From: Nesterenkonia xinjiangensis
GTDB lineage: Bacteria; Actinomycetota; Actinomycetes; Actinomycetales; Micrococcaceae
NCBI RefSeq assembly: GCF_013410745.1
Contig: NZ_JACCFY010000001.1
Location: 2,914,001-2,978,000, forward strand
Length of the DNA: 64,000 bases
Direction of reading: 5' to 3'
Both the position numbers and the translations under genes were made by a program. The notes under the pieces are model-generated. The model was not told the DNA's origin, searched no databases, and was given only the letters and a program-made list of their open reading frames with translations. Each line of letters opens with the position of its first letter. The stretch's first letter is position 1. Positions 25,444-34,164 of the stretch are shown here, one piece after another.

Positions 25444-26970
25444 ATGAACCCCGCCCCTGCCCTGACCGCCGTCGTCGACATCGACGTCCCAGGCCCCACA
25501 ATCAGTCGCCACCTCTACGGCCACTTCGCCGAACACCTCGGCCGGTGCATCTACGACGGGTTCTGGGTCGGTGAGGACTCCGAGATCGAGAACATCGGTG
25601 GCATCCGGGCCGATGTGGTGGAGGCGCTCCGCTCCATCGCCATCCCCAATCTGCGCTGGCCCGGCGGCTGCTTCGCCGATGAGTACCACTGGACCGACGG
25701 CGTCGGCCCCCGCGATGAGCGCCCTCGGATGGTCAACACCCACTGGGGTGACGTCGAGGAGAACAACCACTTCGGCACCCACGAGTTCATGGCACTGTGC
25801 GAGCTGCTGGACGCCGAGCCCTACATCTCCGGCAACGTCGGCTCCGGCACGGTGAAGGAGACCAGCGACTGGGTGGAGTACCTCACCCGCGCAGGCGACT
25901 CACCGATGGCGCGCCGGCGCGCTGAGAACGGGCGTCGGGAGCCCTGGTCGGTGAAGTTCTTCGGCGTGGGCAACGAGCCCTGGGGCTGCGGCGGCAACCT
26001 GACCGCCCAGCAGTTCAGCACCCTGGCCCGCCAGCACGCCACCTATGCGCGGAACCACGGGGAGAACAGCCTCTACCGCATCGCCGCTGGGGGATCCGAG
26101 GACGACTATGTCTGGACCGAGGTGCTGATGAAGCAGCTCACCCGCGGACTGCAGGATCCCTCGCCCAGCGACCTCTACCAGGCGATCTCCTTCCACTGCT
26201 ACACGATGTCCGGGTCCTGGATGGACAAGGGTTCTGCCACGGAGTTCAGCGAGGAGGAATACTGGACGACCCTGGCTCGGGCGGAGCGCGTCGGCGAGAT
26301 CCTGGCCGGACATGTCGCGGTCATGGACGCCTACGACCCTGCCAAGAAGGTGGGACTCGCGCTGGACGAATGGGGGACGTGGTGGAACGTCGAGCCCGGC
26401 ACCAACCCGGGCTTCCTGCATCAGCAGAACACGCTGCGCGACGCGTTGGTCGCCGCGGTGCACTTCGACGCGTTCCATGCCCATGCGGATCGGCTGCGGC
26501 TGGCCAACATCGCCCAGACCGTCAACGTGCTGCAGTCGATGCTCCTCACTGACGGGCGTCGGCTGATCCTGACGCCCACCTACCACGTCTTCGCGATGAG
26601 CGTGGGGCATCACGACGCACGCCGTCTGCCGGTCAACCCGGTGCGGGCCGGTGCGGTCCATGAGGCCGACGGGCGTGAGGTCTCCACGGTGAAGGTCTCC
26701 GCCTCCACCAAGGACGGGACCGTGACGATCACCGCGGCCAATCTGGATCCGACCTCCTCCGCCGTGGTCGAGCTGCACCTGCGTGGTGGTGACAGTGGGG
26801 TGATCACCGGGGCGCAGGTGCTGACCTCGGCCGACCCGCGGGACCACAACACCGCGGAGGACCTGGACCGTGTCGCACCCGTCCCGTTCGAGGGGGCGGT
26901 CTGGGACGGTGGCCTGTTGAGGCTGGACCTGCCGGCGGCGAGTTTCGTGAGCCTGCAGCTGAGCGCCTGA
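25444..26970 (+). CDS. abfA: Alpha-L-arabinofuranosidase, GH51
   Basis: A 508-residue glycoside hydrolase of family 51. The N-terminal barrel begins [20 protein letters not shown]; the acid/base Glu178 lies in [11 protein letters not shown] and the nucleophile Glu309 in [10 protein letters not shown] beta-sandwich C-terminal domain ends SFVSLQLSA. No signal peptide is present, so the enzyme acts in the cytoplasm, releasing L-arabinose from imported arabino-oligosaccharides. AAGGAG lies 6 bp before the ATG. It follows the transporter operon by 99 bp and feeds the araBDA genes downstream. Confidence 0.95.
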   Translation: MNPAPALTAVVDIDVPGPTISRHLYGHFAEHLGRCIYDGFWVGEDSEIENIGGIRADVVEALRSIAIPNLRWPGGCFADEYHWTDGVGPRDERPRMVNTHWGDVEENNHFGTHEFMALCELLDAEPYISGNVGSGTVKETSDWVEYLTRAGDSPMARRRAENGRREPWSVKFFGVGNEPWGCGGNLTAQQFSTLARQHATYARNHGENSLYRIAAGGSEDDYVWTEVLMKQLTRGLQDPSPSDLYQAISFHCYTMSGSWMDKGSATEFSEEEYWTTLARAERVGEILAGHVAVMDAYDPAKKVGLALDEWGTWWNVEPGTNPGFLHQQNTLRDALVAAVHFDAFHAHADRLRLANIAQTVNVLQSMLLTDGRRLILTPTYHVFAMSVGHHDARRLPVNPVRAGAVHEADGREVSTVKVSASTKDGTVTITAANLDPTSSAVVELHLRGGDSGVITGAQVLTSADPRDHNTAEDLDRVAPVPFEGAVWDGGLLRLDLPAASFVSLQLSA

Positions 26971-27014
26971 GCCGAGCCTGCCGCGGCCGCTCGCACCCGT
27001 GCAGAGGGAGGGTG

Positions 27015-27053
27015 TTGACCGGAATGAATCGATACAACTACTGTATCGATACA
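27015..27053 (+). promoter_or_regulatory. Promoter with paired LacI-type operators, second binding-protein gene
   Basis: TTGACC (27015-27020), an 18-bp spacer and TACTGT (27039-27044) form a sigma-A promoter. An imperfect palindrome TGAATCGATACA (27025-27036) sits in the spacer, and a perfect one, TGTATCGATACA (27042-27053), overlaps the -10 and start site. Their centres are 17 bp apart. Both share the ATCGAT core with the operator at 21632. They lie in the 253-bp gap before the second sugar-binding protein, leaving a leader of about 170 nt. Confidence 0.7.
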
Positions 27054-27223
27054 GGATGTGAACTGCATCACATTGTGCGGGCTCGGCGACAGCCGCCGTT
27101 CCCGACATCGAACGGCCCGTGAGGCACTGCACCGGCCGCGCGCCTGAGAGCACACCGCACGTGCTCGTCTGACCTCGGACGGACCGCCCCCGGACCGTCC
27201 GTGACACTGAAGGGGAGAACACC

Positions 27224-28576
27224 ATGACCACCACCACGACCACACCTCCGAGCAGAAGCAGCCGCACCGCGCCGCACGGGTCCAGGGCACCTCGACGGCT
27301 GGGGCGATGGGCCCGGCTCACCGCGGCAGGCTGCGTCGGCGTCGTCGCCCTCACCGCCTGCGGCAACGGCGGAGGGGGAGGCGGAGGCGAGGACGACGAC
27401 GTCACCCTGCGCTTCGCCTGGTGGGGTGCGGAGCATCGCAACGCGCTCACCGAGGAGCTCGTGGAGCTCTACGAGGAGCAGAACCCCCACGTGACGATCT
27501 CCACGGAGTACACCGACTGGGAGGGGTACTGGGACCAGCTGGCGACGCAGTCCGCCGGAGGAGACGCTCCGGACGTCGTCCAGATGGACGACACCTATCT
27601 GCGGGAGTATGCGGACCGGGGCGCGCTGCTTCCCATGGATGAGCTCGACACCTCCGGCTTCGAGTCCGAGGTCGTGGACAACGGCACCACCGACGACGGC
27701 CTGATGGGCATCACTACGGGCGTCAACACCATGACCGTGCTGGCGAACCCGGATCTCTTCGCGGAGGCGGGACTCGAGATTCCGGACGACACCACCTGGA
27801 CATGGGAGGACTACGCGGACCTCACCGAGGAGCTCAACGAGACGCTCGGGGACGGCATTTGGGGTGACGGCGGAGTCCCGCAGACCGTGGACCTGCAGAT
27901 CTGGCTGCGCCAGCAGGGCAAGAACCTCACCACGGATGACGGCGAGCTCGGATTCACCGTGGAGGACGCCGAGGAGTACCTGGAGTTCCAGCTCGAGCTG
28001 CTGGAGCGCGGTTCCTATCCCTCGGCCTCGCTGATGCAGGAGGAGTCCAACGCCGCACCCGGTGAGTCGATCTTCGAGCAGGGTGAGCAGGCCATCGGTC
28101 GGTGGTGGAGCAACATGGTGCCGGGACTCTCCGACGTCGCCGAGACGGACTTCGAGATGCTGCGCTACCCCTCCATGAGCGGCAGCAGCGTCGACAACGG
28201 CCTGTGGTTCAAGGCCACCATGATGTTCTCGATCACCTCGCAGACCCAGCATCCGGAGGAGGCCCAGGCCTTCGTGGACTTCCTGGTCAACTCGGAGGAG
28301 GCCGCTGAGATCACCGGCATGGACCGGGGGCTGCCGGCCAACGAGGACGCCCGTGAGGTGGTGCTCGCCCAGCTGGAGGGCCAGGATGCGGCCGTGGCCG
28401 AGTTCATCGAGGAGGTCGAGGATGAGATCGGTGAGGCGGAGCCCGTGCCGGCCCTGGGCTTCTCGGGCCTCCAGGACATCGCCTACCGCTTCTGCGAGGA
28501 GATCTTCTTCGGGCGGCTCGACCCGGCGGAGGCCGCCGAGCGCATGCACGCAGAGATGGAGAGCGAGATCCAGTGA
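27224..28576 (+). CDS. Sugar ABC transporter substrate-binding lipoprotein, stand-alone
   Basis: A 450-residue family-1 solute-binding protein with a long N-terminus before the lipobox LTAC (Cys46) and a poly-Gly linker behind it. Motifs such as FAWWGAEHRNALTEELVELYEEQNPHV are typical of oligosaccharide binders. No permease follows: the next gene is a LacI regulator. It is unlike the binding protein at 21677 in most of its length and might share that system's permeases, giving a second substrate range. Expression is probably controlled by the paired operators at 27025-27053. Confidence 0.9.
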   Translation: MTTTTTTPPSRSSRTAPHGSRAPRRLGRWARLTAAGCVGVVALTACGNGGGGGGGEDDDVTLRFAWWGAEHRNALTEELVELYEEQNPHVTISTEYTDWEGYWDQLATQSAGGDAPDVVQMDDTYLREYADRGALLPMDELDTSGFESEVVDNGTTDDGLMGITTGVNTMTVLANPDLFAEAGLEIPDDTTWTWEDYADLTEELNETLGDGIWGDGGVPQTVDLQIWLRQQGKNLTTDDGELGFTVEDAEEYLEFQLELLERGSYPSASLMQEESNAAPGESIFEQGEQAIGRWWSNMVPGLSDVAETDFEMLRYPSMSGSSVDNGLWFKATMMFSITSQTQHPEEAQAFVDFLVNSEEAAEITGMDRGLPANEDAREVVLAQLEGQDAAVAEFIEEVEDEIGEAEPVPALGFSGLQDIAYRFCEEIFFGRLDPAEAAERMHAEMESEIQ

Positions 28577-28635
28577 TCCGCTGAGCCGATCATCGCTGGA
28601 ACAGAAAATGAACAGGGCCGGATCGGCGCCGGGGC

Positions 28636-28665
28636 CCCGCCTGTTGCTAGCATGCGACAGGCGGG
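28636..28665 (+). terminator. Candidate terminator after the stand-alone binding protein
   Basis: A 9-bp perfect inverted repeat, CCCGCCTGT and ACAGGCGGG, with a 12-nt loop starts 59 bp after the stop codon. The loop contains TAGCAT, which could serve as a -10 for the next gene, so promoter and terminator may overlap. Confidence 0.4.
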
Positions 28666-28721
28666 ACCCTCGTCACCGGACGAGGTCTCGCGACGGTGGT
28701 GACGTGGAGGAGGCGCACTCG

Positions 28722-29903
28722 GTGAGCACGGTGAGGATGAGCGATGTCGCGCGGGCGGCGGGGGTCTCCACGATGACTGTCTCCAACGTGGTCAACGATC
28801 GTCCCGGCGTCAGTGCCGAAGTGCGACGCCGGGTGCTCCGGCAGCTCGCGGACTCCGGCTATCGGATGAACGTCTCCGCGCGGAACCTGCGCTCCGGCCA
28901 CAGCGGTGTCATCGGTCTGGCGGTTCCCGGCCACGACGTCCCGTACTTCGGATCGCTGGCCATGCACATCGCCCGCGAGGCCGATCAGCGAGGCTACCGG
29001 GTCGCCGTGGAGCAGACGGGCGCCCAGGAGGCCGGCGAGGTGGCCGCCATCCAGTTCTCCCGCGCGATGGACTACGACGGACTCATCCTCAGCATCGTGG
29101 GCATGGACCTGGAGAAGCTCGAGGTCGCCCCGACCTTCCCCATCGTCCTGCTCGGCGAACGGGAGAATCCCACCGCCGCGGACCATGTCAGCATGGCCAA
29201 CCGGGAGGGCTCCCGGGCCGCCGTCGAGCACCTGCGCGAGCAGGGCGCCCGACGCATCGCCTTCATCGGAGGCCCCGACACCCCTGACCAGACCATCCAC
29301 AGCCTGCGACTGGGCGGCTATCGCAGTGCTCTCGAGCAGGCCGGGCTCGGCGTCGACCCTGCGCTGCTCTTCGACGCGTCCGAGGTGACGATGGAGTCCG
29401 GACGTCTGGCGGGACATCGGCTCGCCCGAGAGATCCGCTCCGCCCGGCAGGAGGGACGGCCGGCGCCGGACGCGGCCTTCGCCATCACCGACACCGTGGC
29501 CTTCGGCGCTCTGCGCGGCCTGGCCGACCATGGGGTGACCGTTCCCGAGGACCTCCTGCTGGTCGGTTTCGACGACATTCCGGAGGCCGCATTCATGGTG
29601 CCCGCGCTCAGCTCGGTGGCTCCGGACCTGGCCTGGACCGCCCGCCGGGCCGTGGAGCTGCTCCTGGAGCGCATCGGGGCCTCCGGCCGGCCTGGCGGCG
29701 CCGAGTCTCGGCAGGTGCGGGAGGAGACCATCCCGTGGTCGCTGGAGGTGCGAGAGTCCTCCACCCCGGTACGATCGCAGCAGGGGTCCGTGCCGGTCCC
29801 AGGCGCCGAGCACACGGAGGGCTCTGCGATGGCCGAACAGGACGCCTTTCTCGTCGCGCAGACCCCGCCATCGTCGTCCACTTCGACAGGAGACGCATCA
29901 TGA
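28722..29903 (+). CDS. LacI-family transcriptional regulator
   Basis: A 393-residue repressor. The LacI helix-turn-helix (VRMSDVARAAGVSTMTVSNVVNDRPGVS) occupies residues 4-32, followed by a periplasmic-binding-protein-like sensor domain to about 340. I chose GTG 28722 because GGAGGAGG lies 8 bp upstream; an ATG at 28737 is possible. The C-terminal 45 residues (ESSTPVRSQQGSVPVPGAEHTEG and on) are an unusual low-complexity extension reaching to an ATGA overlap with the HIT gene. It is a good candidate for the regulator of the ATCGAT-centred operators at 21632 and 27042. Confidence 0.9.
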   Translation: MSTVRMSDVARAAGVSTMTVSNVVNDRPGVSAEVRRRVLRQLADSGYRMNVSARNLRSGHSGVIGLAVPGHDVPYFGSLAMHIAREADQRGYRVAVEQTGAQEAGEVAAIQFSRAMDYDGLILSIVGMDLEKLEVAPTFPIVLLGERENPTAADHVSMANREGSRAAVEHLREQGARRIAFIGGPDTPDQTIHSLRLGGYRSALEQAGLGVDPALLFDASEVTMESGRLAGHRLAREIRSARQEGRPAPDAAFAITDTVAFGALRGLADHGVTVPEDLLLVGFDDIPEAAFMVPALSSVAPDLAWTARRAVELLLERIGASGRPGGAESRQVREETIPWSLEVRESSTPVRSQQGSVPVPGAEHTEGSAMAEQDAFLVAQTPPSSSTSTGDAS

Positions 29904-30328
29904 GCACCGTGTTCACCAAGATCATCGACGGCGAGCTGCCCGGCCGATTCGTCTGGCAGGACGAGGTCTGCGTGGGCTTCCTGAGCATCGCCCCGCTGGC
30001 CTATGGGCATGTCCTGGTGGTGCCGCGCCAGGAGATCGACCGCTGGACCGATGCCGAAGGGGAACTGGTCGCCCATCTGATGCGCGTGGCCCATCGGATC
30101 GGCAAGGCCCAGGTGGAGACCTTCGGCTCAGCCCGCGCGGGCCTGACCATCGCCGGTTTCGAGGTCGATCACCTCCACGTCCACGTCTGGCCGTCCGACT
30201 CCATGGCGGACCACGACTTCGCCCGGGCGATCACTGATCCGGACCCGCAGACCATGGACGAGTCAGCGGAGAGGCTGCGCGTGGCGCTGCGCCTGATGGG
30301 CGATGCCGACACCGTGCCGGCCGGCTGA
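29900..30328 (+). CDS. HIT-family nucleotide-binding protein
   Basis: A 142-residue histidine-triad protein. The triad HLHVHVW (His91, 93, 95) and the N-terminal fold (FTKIIDGELPGRFVWQDEVCVGFLSI) are clear. HIT proteins hydrolyse or transfer nucleotide monophosphates. The gene begins by ATGA overlap with the preceding LacI gene and ends 11 bp before a second LacI gene. A housekeeping enzyme wedged between two sugar regulators is odd; co-transcription is likely, a functional link less so. Confidence 0.93.
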   Translation: MSTVFTKIIDGELPGRFVWQDEVCVGFLSIAPLAYGHVLVVPRQEIDRWTDAEGELVAHLMRVAHRIGKAQVETFGSARAGLTIAGFEVDHLHVHVWPSDSMADHDFARAITDPDPQTMDESAERLRVALRLMGDADTVPAG

Positions 30329-30339
30329 ACGAGACCACG

Positions 30340-31371
30340 GTGGCGATGACCTCCCGACAGCCCGTGGGACGTGCTCCCTCGATGGTCGACGTCGCCCAGG
30401 TCGCAGGAGTCTCGCACCAGACGGTCTCTCGGGTGCTGAACGCCCCCGACGCCGTCCGTCCGGAGACCCGTGAGCGGGTCGAGCAGGCCATGCGCGGCCT
30501 CGGCTACCGGCGCAACAGCACCGCCCGGGCGCTGAAGACCCGGCAGACCGGCCTGATCGGCGTGGTCAGCCCCGGAGACTCGACCTTCGGGCCGAGCCGG
30601 ATGACGATGGCCATCGAGGAGGCGGCACGCGAGACGGGCTATGCCACCGCGTTGAGCGTGGTCCGGGAACCGGGGCCCGAGACGGTCGACGACGCGCTGG
30701 AGTTCTTCCTGGACCGGGGCATCGACGGCATCGTGGTCATCGCACCCGTGGTGGCGATGGTCGAAGCCGCTCGTCAGATCTCCCGCAGCGTGCCGGTGGT
30801 GGTGCTCGCCTCCGTCGCCGAGCCGTCCGCAGAGATGCAGGTGGTCGGCATCGATCAGATCGAGGGCGCGCGTCGGGCGGTGCGGCATCTGCATCGGTCC
30901 GGGCGGCGACGCATCGCCCACGTCTGCGGGCCGGAGGACTACCTCGACGCCCAGGGGCGCATCGTCGGCTGGCGTGAGGAGCTGCAGGACGCCGGGCTGC
31001 CGGTCGCGCCGCTGGCGCGGGCCGGAGGATGGGCCGCCGCTGACGGGCACGCCGCGGCCAGGCGGCTCCTGGCGGAGCAGTCTGCGCACGGCCCTGCCGG
31101 GGAAGACCTCCCGGACGCCGTCTTCGCGGCCAACGACTATCTGGCTCTGGGCATCATCCAGGCCGCCCGGGGAGCGGGCCTGCGCGTCCCCGAGGATCTT
31201 GCCGTGGTGGGCTTCGACGACGTCGACGGCGCGGACTTCTTCTCCCCTCCGCTCACCACGGTGCGGCAGCCCTTCGAAGAGGCCGGAGCGGCGGCGATGG
31301 CCGCCCTGTTCGGAGGCGAGGGAGTGGACTCGTCCATCCAGCCGCAGCTGGTGGTGCGGAGCTCCGCCTGA
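30340..31371 (+). CDS. LacI-family regulator, candidate arabinose repressor
   Basis: A 343-residue LacI-type repressor: helix-turn-helix PSMVDVAQVAGVSHQTVSRVLN (about 14-35), then a full sugar-sensing domain ending STIQPQLVV-like. The start is taken as GTG 30340; ATG 30346 is equally possible. It stands immediately before araBDA, whose upstream gap has the 16-bp perfect palindrome at 31486-31501, so it is the most likely repressor of the ara genes. This regulator is a LacI protein, unlike the AraC-type activator of enteric bacteria. Confidence 0.9.
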   Translation: MAMTSRQPVGRAPSMVDVAQVAGVSHQTVSRVLNAPDAVRPETRERVEQAMRGLGYRRNSTARALKTRQTGLIGVVSPGDSTFGPSRMTMAIEEAARETGYATALSVVREPGPETVDDALEFFLDRGIDGIVVIAPVVAMVEAARQISRSVPVVVLASVAEPSAEMQVVGIDQIEGARRAVRHLHRSGRRRIAHVCGPEDYLDAQGRIVGWREELQDAGLPVAPLARAGGWAAADGHAAARRLLAEQSAHGPAGEDLPDAVFAANDYLALGIIQAARGAGLRVPEDLAVVGFDDVDGADFFSPPLTTVRQPFEEAGAAAMAALFGGEGVDSSIQPQLVVRSSA

Positions 31372-31485
31372 GCGGTCGCGGGCGCCCTCCCGGTCAGCCC
31401 GGGTCGCTGCGCTCTGCTGCGCAGCTGGGTCCTTCCCTCTCAGGCCTTTCCCGCTTCATCATGGGGTGGCATGGACCACATAGGG

Positions 31486-31501
31486 ATGTTAACGTTAACA
31501 T
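31486..31501 (+). promoter_or_regulatory. LacI-type operator of the araBDA operon
   Basis: ATGTTAACGTTAACAT is a perfect 16-bp palindrome with a central CG, lying 97 bp before the araB start within a 227-bp gap. Its form is that of a LacI-family operator, and a LacI gene ends just upstream. It differs in sequence from the ATCGAT sites at 21632 and 27042, which suggests that the two LacI proteins have separate targets. No clear -35/-10 pair could be assigned. Confidence 0.75.
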
Positions 31502-31598
31502 GATCGTGTCCGGTATCACAGGGGCGGAACCGCCCTCCGGCGGTCGGTCAGGCCTCGGGCCGCGCGCCGCCTCTCGACCTTGAAGGAGCTCGTTCCCG

Positions 31599-33335
31599 AT
31601 GACCTCTCCCGACGCCGTGGTGATCGGTGTCGACTTCGGCACTCTCTCCGGCCGCGCCCTCGTGGTGCGCGTGTCCGATGGGGCCGAGCTCGGCACCGCC
31701 GTCCAGGAGTACCGCCACGCCGTGATGGACTCCACGCTCACAGCCCACCAGGGCGAGCCGCTGCCGCCGGACTGGGCGCTGCAGCTGCCGGCCGACTACG
31801 TCGACGTGCTCAAGAACGCCGTGCCCGCAGCGCTCGAGGCCGCAGGCGTCTCCGCTGATCAGGTCATCGGCATCGGCACCGACTTCACCGCCTGCACCAT
31901 GGTGCCTACGACTGCCGACGGCACCCCGCTGAACGAGCTGCCGACGTTCGCCGACCGTCCGCATGCCTATGCGAAGCTCTGGAAGCACCATGCCGCACAG
32001 GGCCAGGCTGACCGCATCAATGCACTCGCCCACTCCCGCGGTGAGGCCTGGATCAACCGCTACGGCGGCTTCATCTCCTCCGAGTGGGAGTTCGCCAAAG
32101 GTCTGCAGATCCTCGAGGAGGACCCGGAGGTCTACGCGGCGATCGACCACTGGGTGGAGACCGCCGACTGGATCGTCTGGCAGCTGACCGGCCGCTACGT
32201 CCGCAACGCCTGCACCGCCGGTTACAAGGGCATCTATCAGGACGGCGCCTACCCCTCGAAGGACTTCCTGGCGGCGCTGAACCCGGGCTTCGAAGGGTTC
32301 GTCGAGGACAAGCTCGATCATGAGATCGGGCAGCTCGGAGACCGCGCCGGGGCACTCTCGGCCGAGGCCGCCGCGTGGACCGGACTGCCGGAGGGCATCG
32401 CCGTGGCCGTGGGCAACGTCGATGCCCACGTGACCGCACCGGCCGCAGACGCCGTCGAGTCCGGCCAGATGGTGGCCATCATGGGGACCTCCACCTGTCA
32501 TGTGATGAACGCCGACGTGCTCGCCGAGGTCCCGGGCATGTGCGGGGTCGTCGACGGCGGGATCCTGGCCGGCGCCTGGGGCTATGAGGCCGGTCAGTCC
32601 GGAGTCGGGGACATCTTCGCCTGGTACGTGCAGAATCAGGTGCCCGGCGCCTACGCCGAGGAGGCAGCCTCCCGAGGGCTGAGCCTGCACGAGCTGCTCA
32701 CCGAGAAGGCTGAGACCCAGCCGGTCGGAGCTCACGGACTGGTGGCCCTGGACTGGCACTCCGGCAACCGCTCGGTGCTGGTCGACCATGAGCTCTCCGG
32801 ACTCATCGTGGGCCTCACCCTGAGCACCAGGCCTGAGGACGTCTACCGGGCGCTGGTCGAAGCCACCGCCTTCGGCACCCGCACCATCATCGAGGCCTTC
32901 GACGCCTCCGGGGTTCCGGTCCGTGAGCTCGTCGTCGCCGGCGGCCTGCTGAAGAACCGATTCCTGATGCAGCTCTACTCGGACATCACCAAGCTGCCGA
33001 TCTCCACGATCACCTCGGATCAGGGCCCCGCGCTCGGCTCGGCCATCCACGCCGCTGTCGCCGCCGGCACCTATCCGGACGTGCGCAGCGCGGCCCCGGT
33101 GATGGGCGGGCGCGTCGTCGAGGCCTACACGCCTGACCCCGCGGCGGCGAAGGCCTACGACGCGCTCTTCGCGGAGTACAGGGCGCTGCATGACCACTTC
33201 GGGCGGGGCGGCGACGACATCATGCGTCGGCTCAAGCGCATCCGTCGGGAGGCGCACGCCGCCCAGGGCGCCGGCAGCACCGCGACCGACGCCGACGTCG
33301 CGGTCTCCGCCCAGACCCAGGAGGCTCGCGCATGA
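31599..33335 (+). CDS. araB: Ribulokinase
   Basis: A 578-residue FGGY-family sugar kinase that phosphorylates L-ribulose to L-ribulose 5-phosphate. The phosphate-binding N-terminus reads VIGVDFGTLSGRALVV, and araB-type motifs such as GIGTDFTACTM and FGTRTIIEAF are present. AAGGAG lies about 10 bp before the ATG. First gene of araB-araD-araA; the stop overlaps araD by ATGA. The C-terminal 25 residues are an Ala/Thr-rich extension. Confidence 0.97.
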   Translation: MTSPDAVVIGVDFGTLSGRALVVRVSDGAELGTAVQEYRHAVMDSTLTAHQGEPLPPDWALQLPADYVDVLKNAVPAALEAAGVSADQVIGIGTDFTACTMVPTTADGTPLNELPTFADRPHAYAKLWKHHAAQGQADRINALAHSRGEAWINRYGGFISSEWEFAKGLQILEEDPEVYAAIDHWVETADWIVWQLTGRYVRNACTAGYKGIYQDGAYPSKDFLAALNPGFEGFVEDKLDHEIGQLGDRAGALSAEAAAWTGLPEGIAVAVGNVDAHVTAPAADAVESGQMVAIMGTSTCHVMNADVLAEVPGMCGVVDGGILAGAWGYEAGQSGVGDIFAWYVQNQVPGAYAEEAASRGLSLHELLTEKAETQPVGAHGLVALDWHSGNRSVLVDHELSGLIVGLTLSTRPEDVYRALVEATAFGTRTIIEAFDASGVPVRELVVAGGLLKNRFLMQLYSDITKLPISTITSDQGPALGSAIHAAVAAGTYPDVRSAAPVMGGRVVEAYTPDPAAAKAYDALFAEYRALHDHFGRGGDDIMRRLKRIRREAHAAQGAGSTATDADVAVSAQTQEARA

Positions 33336-34051
33336 TCCGGCTCTCCGAGCTGCCCTCCGACGTTCAGGAGTCCGTGGCCCGCACCCGGGAGAAGGTGGCA
33401 GCGCTCCACGCCGAGCTGCCGCGCAACGAGCTGGTCGTCTGGACCGCCGGCAACGTGTCAGAACGGGTCCAGATCCCGCCTGACGCCGACGGCGTCCCCG
33501 GTCTGTTCGTCATCAAGCCCTCGGGCGTCTCCTACGACGAGCTCGCCGCAGAGAACATGGTGGTCTGCACCCTCGACGGGGAGAAGATCGAGGACGGCAC
33601 TCCGGATCGGCTCCGGCCGTCCTCCGACACCGCCGCCCACGCCTATGTGTACCGCCACATGGACGGCGTCGGGGGAGTGGTGCACACCCACTCGACCTAC
33701 GCCACCGCCTGGGCGGCGCGATCCGAGGCGATCCCCTGCGTGCTGACCATGATGGCCGACGAGTTCGGCGGGGACATCCCCGTCGGGCCCTTCGCCCTGA
33801 TCGGTGACGACTCCATCGGCCGCGGCATCGTCGAGACCTTGCGCGGGTCCCGCTCGCCGGCGGTGCTGATGGCTCAGCACGGCCCCTTCACGATCGGCGC
33901 GGACGCGAAGGCCGCGGTGAAGGCCGCCGTGATGTGCGAGGAGGTCGCCCGCACGGTGCACTTCGCACGCGCCTACGGCGAGCCTCCGCGCATCGATCAG
34001 GAGCAGATCGACTCGCTGTTCGACCGATACCAGAACGTCTACGGGCAGTAG
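33332..34051 (+). CDS. araD: L-ribulose-5-phosphate 4-epimerase
   Basis: A 239-residue class II aldolase/adducin-family enzyme that turns L-ribulose 5-phosphate into D-xylulose 5-phosphate, the entry to the pentose phosphate pathway. Zinc-binding His residues lie in VVHTHSTYATAWA and MAQHGPF. KPSGVSYDEL and GNVSERV are family phosphate-binding motifs. Translationally coupled to araB by ATGA; araA follows after 113 bp. Confidence 0.96.
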   Translation: MIRLSELPSDVQESVARTREKVAALHAELPRNELVVWTAGNVSERVQIPPDADGVPGLFVIKPSGVSYDELAAENMVVCTLDGEKIEDGTPDRLRPSSDTAAHAYVYRHMDGVGGVVHTHSTYATAWAARSEAIPCVLTMMADEFGGDIPVGPFALIGDDSIGRGIVETLRGSRSPAVLMAQHGPFTIGADAKAAVKAAVMCEEVARTVHFARAYGEPPRIDQEQIDSLFDRYQNVYGQ

Positions 34052-34164
34052 ACCGACGACGTCGCCCCTCGAGCGTCCCGCGAGGCGGGTGCTGACCGCC
34101 TCGCCTCCACTCGACTCCTCGTCCCTCGACCCCACATCGCTGCACTCTTCAGGAGAACCCACCC

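Noticed and set aside
21677-28576. The two sugar-binding proteins as a recent gene duplication
   Set aside because: Apart from general family features their sequences, lengths and N-termini differ throughout, so a recent duplication is not supported.
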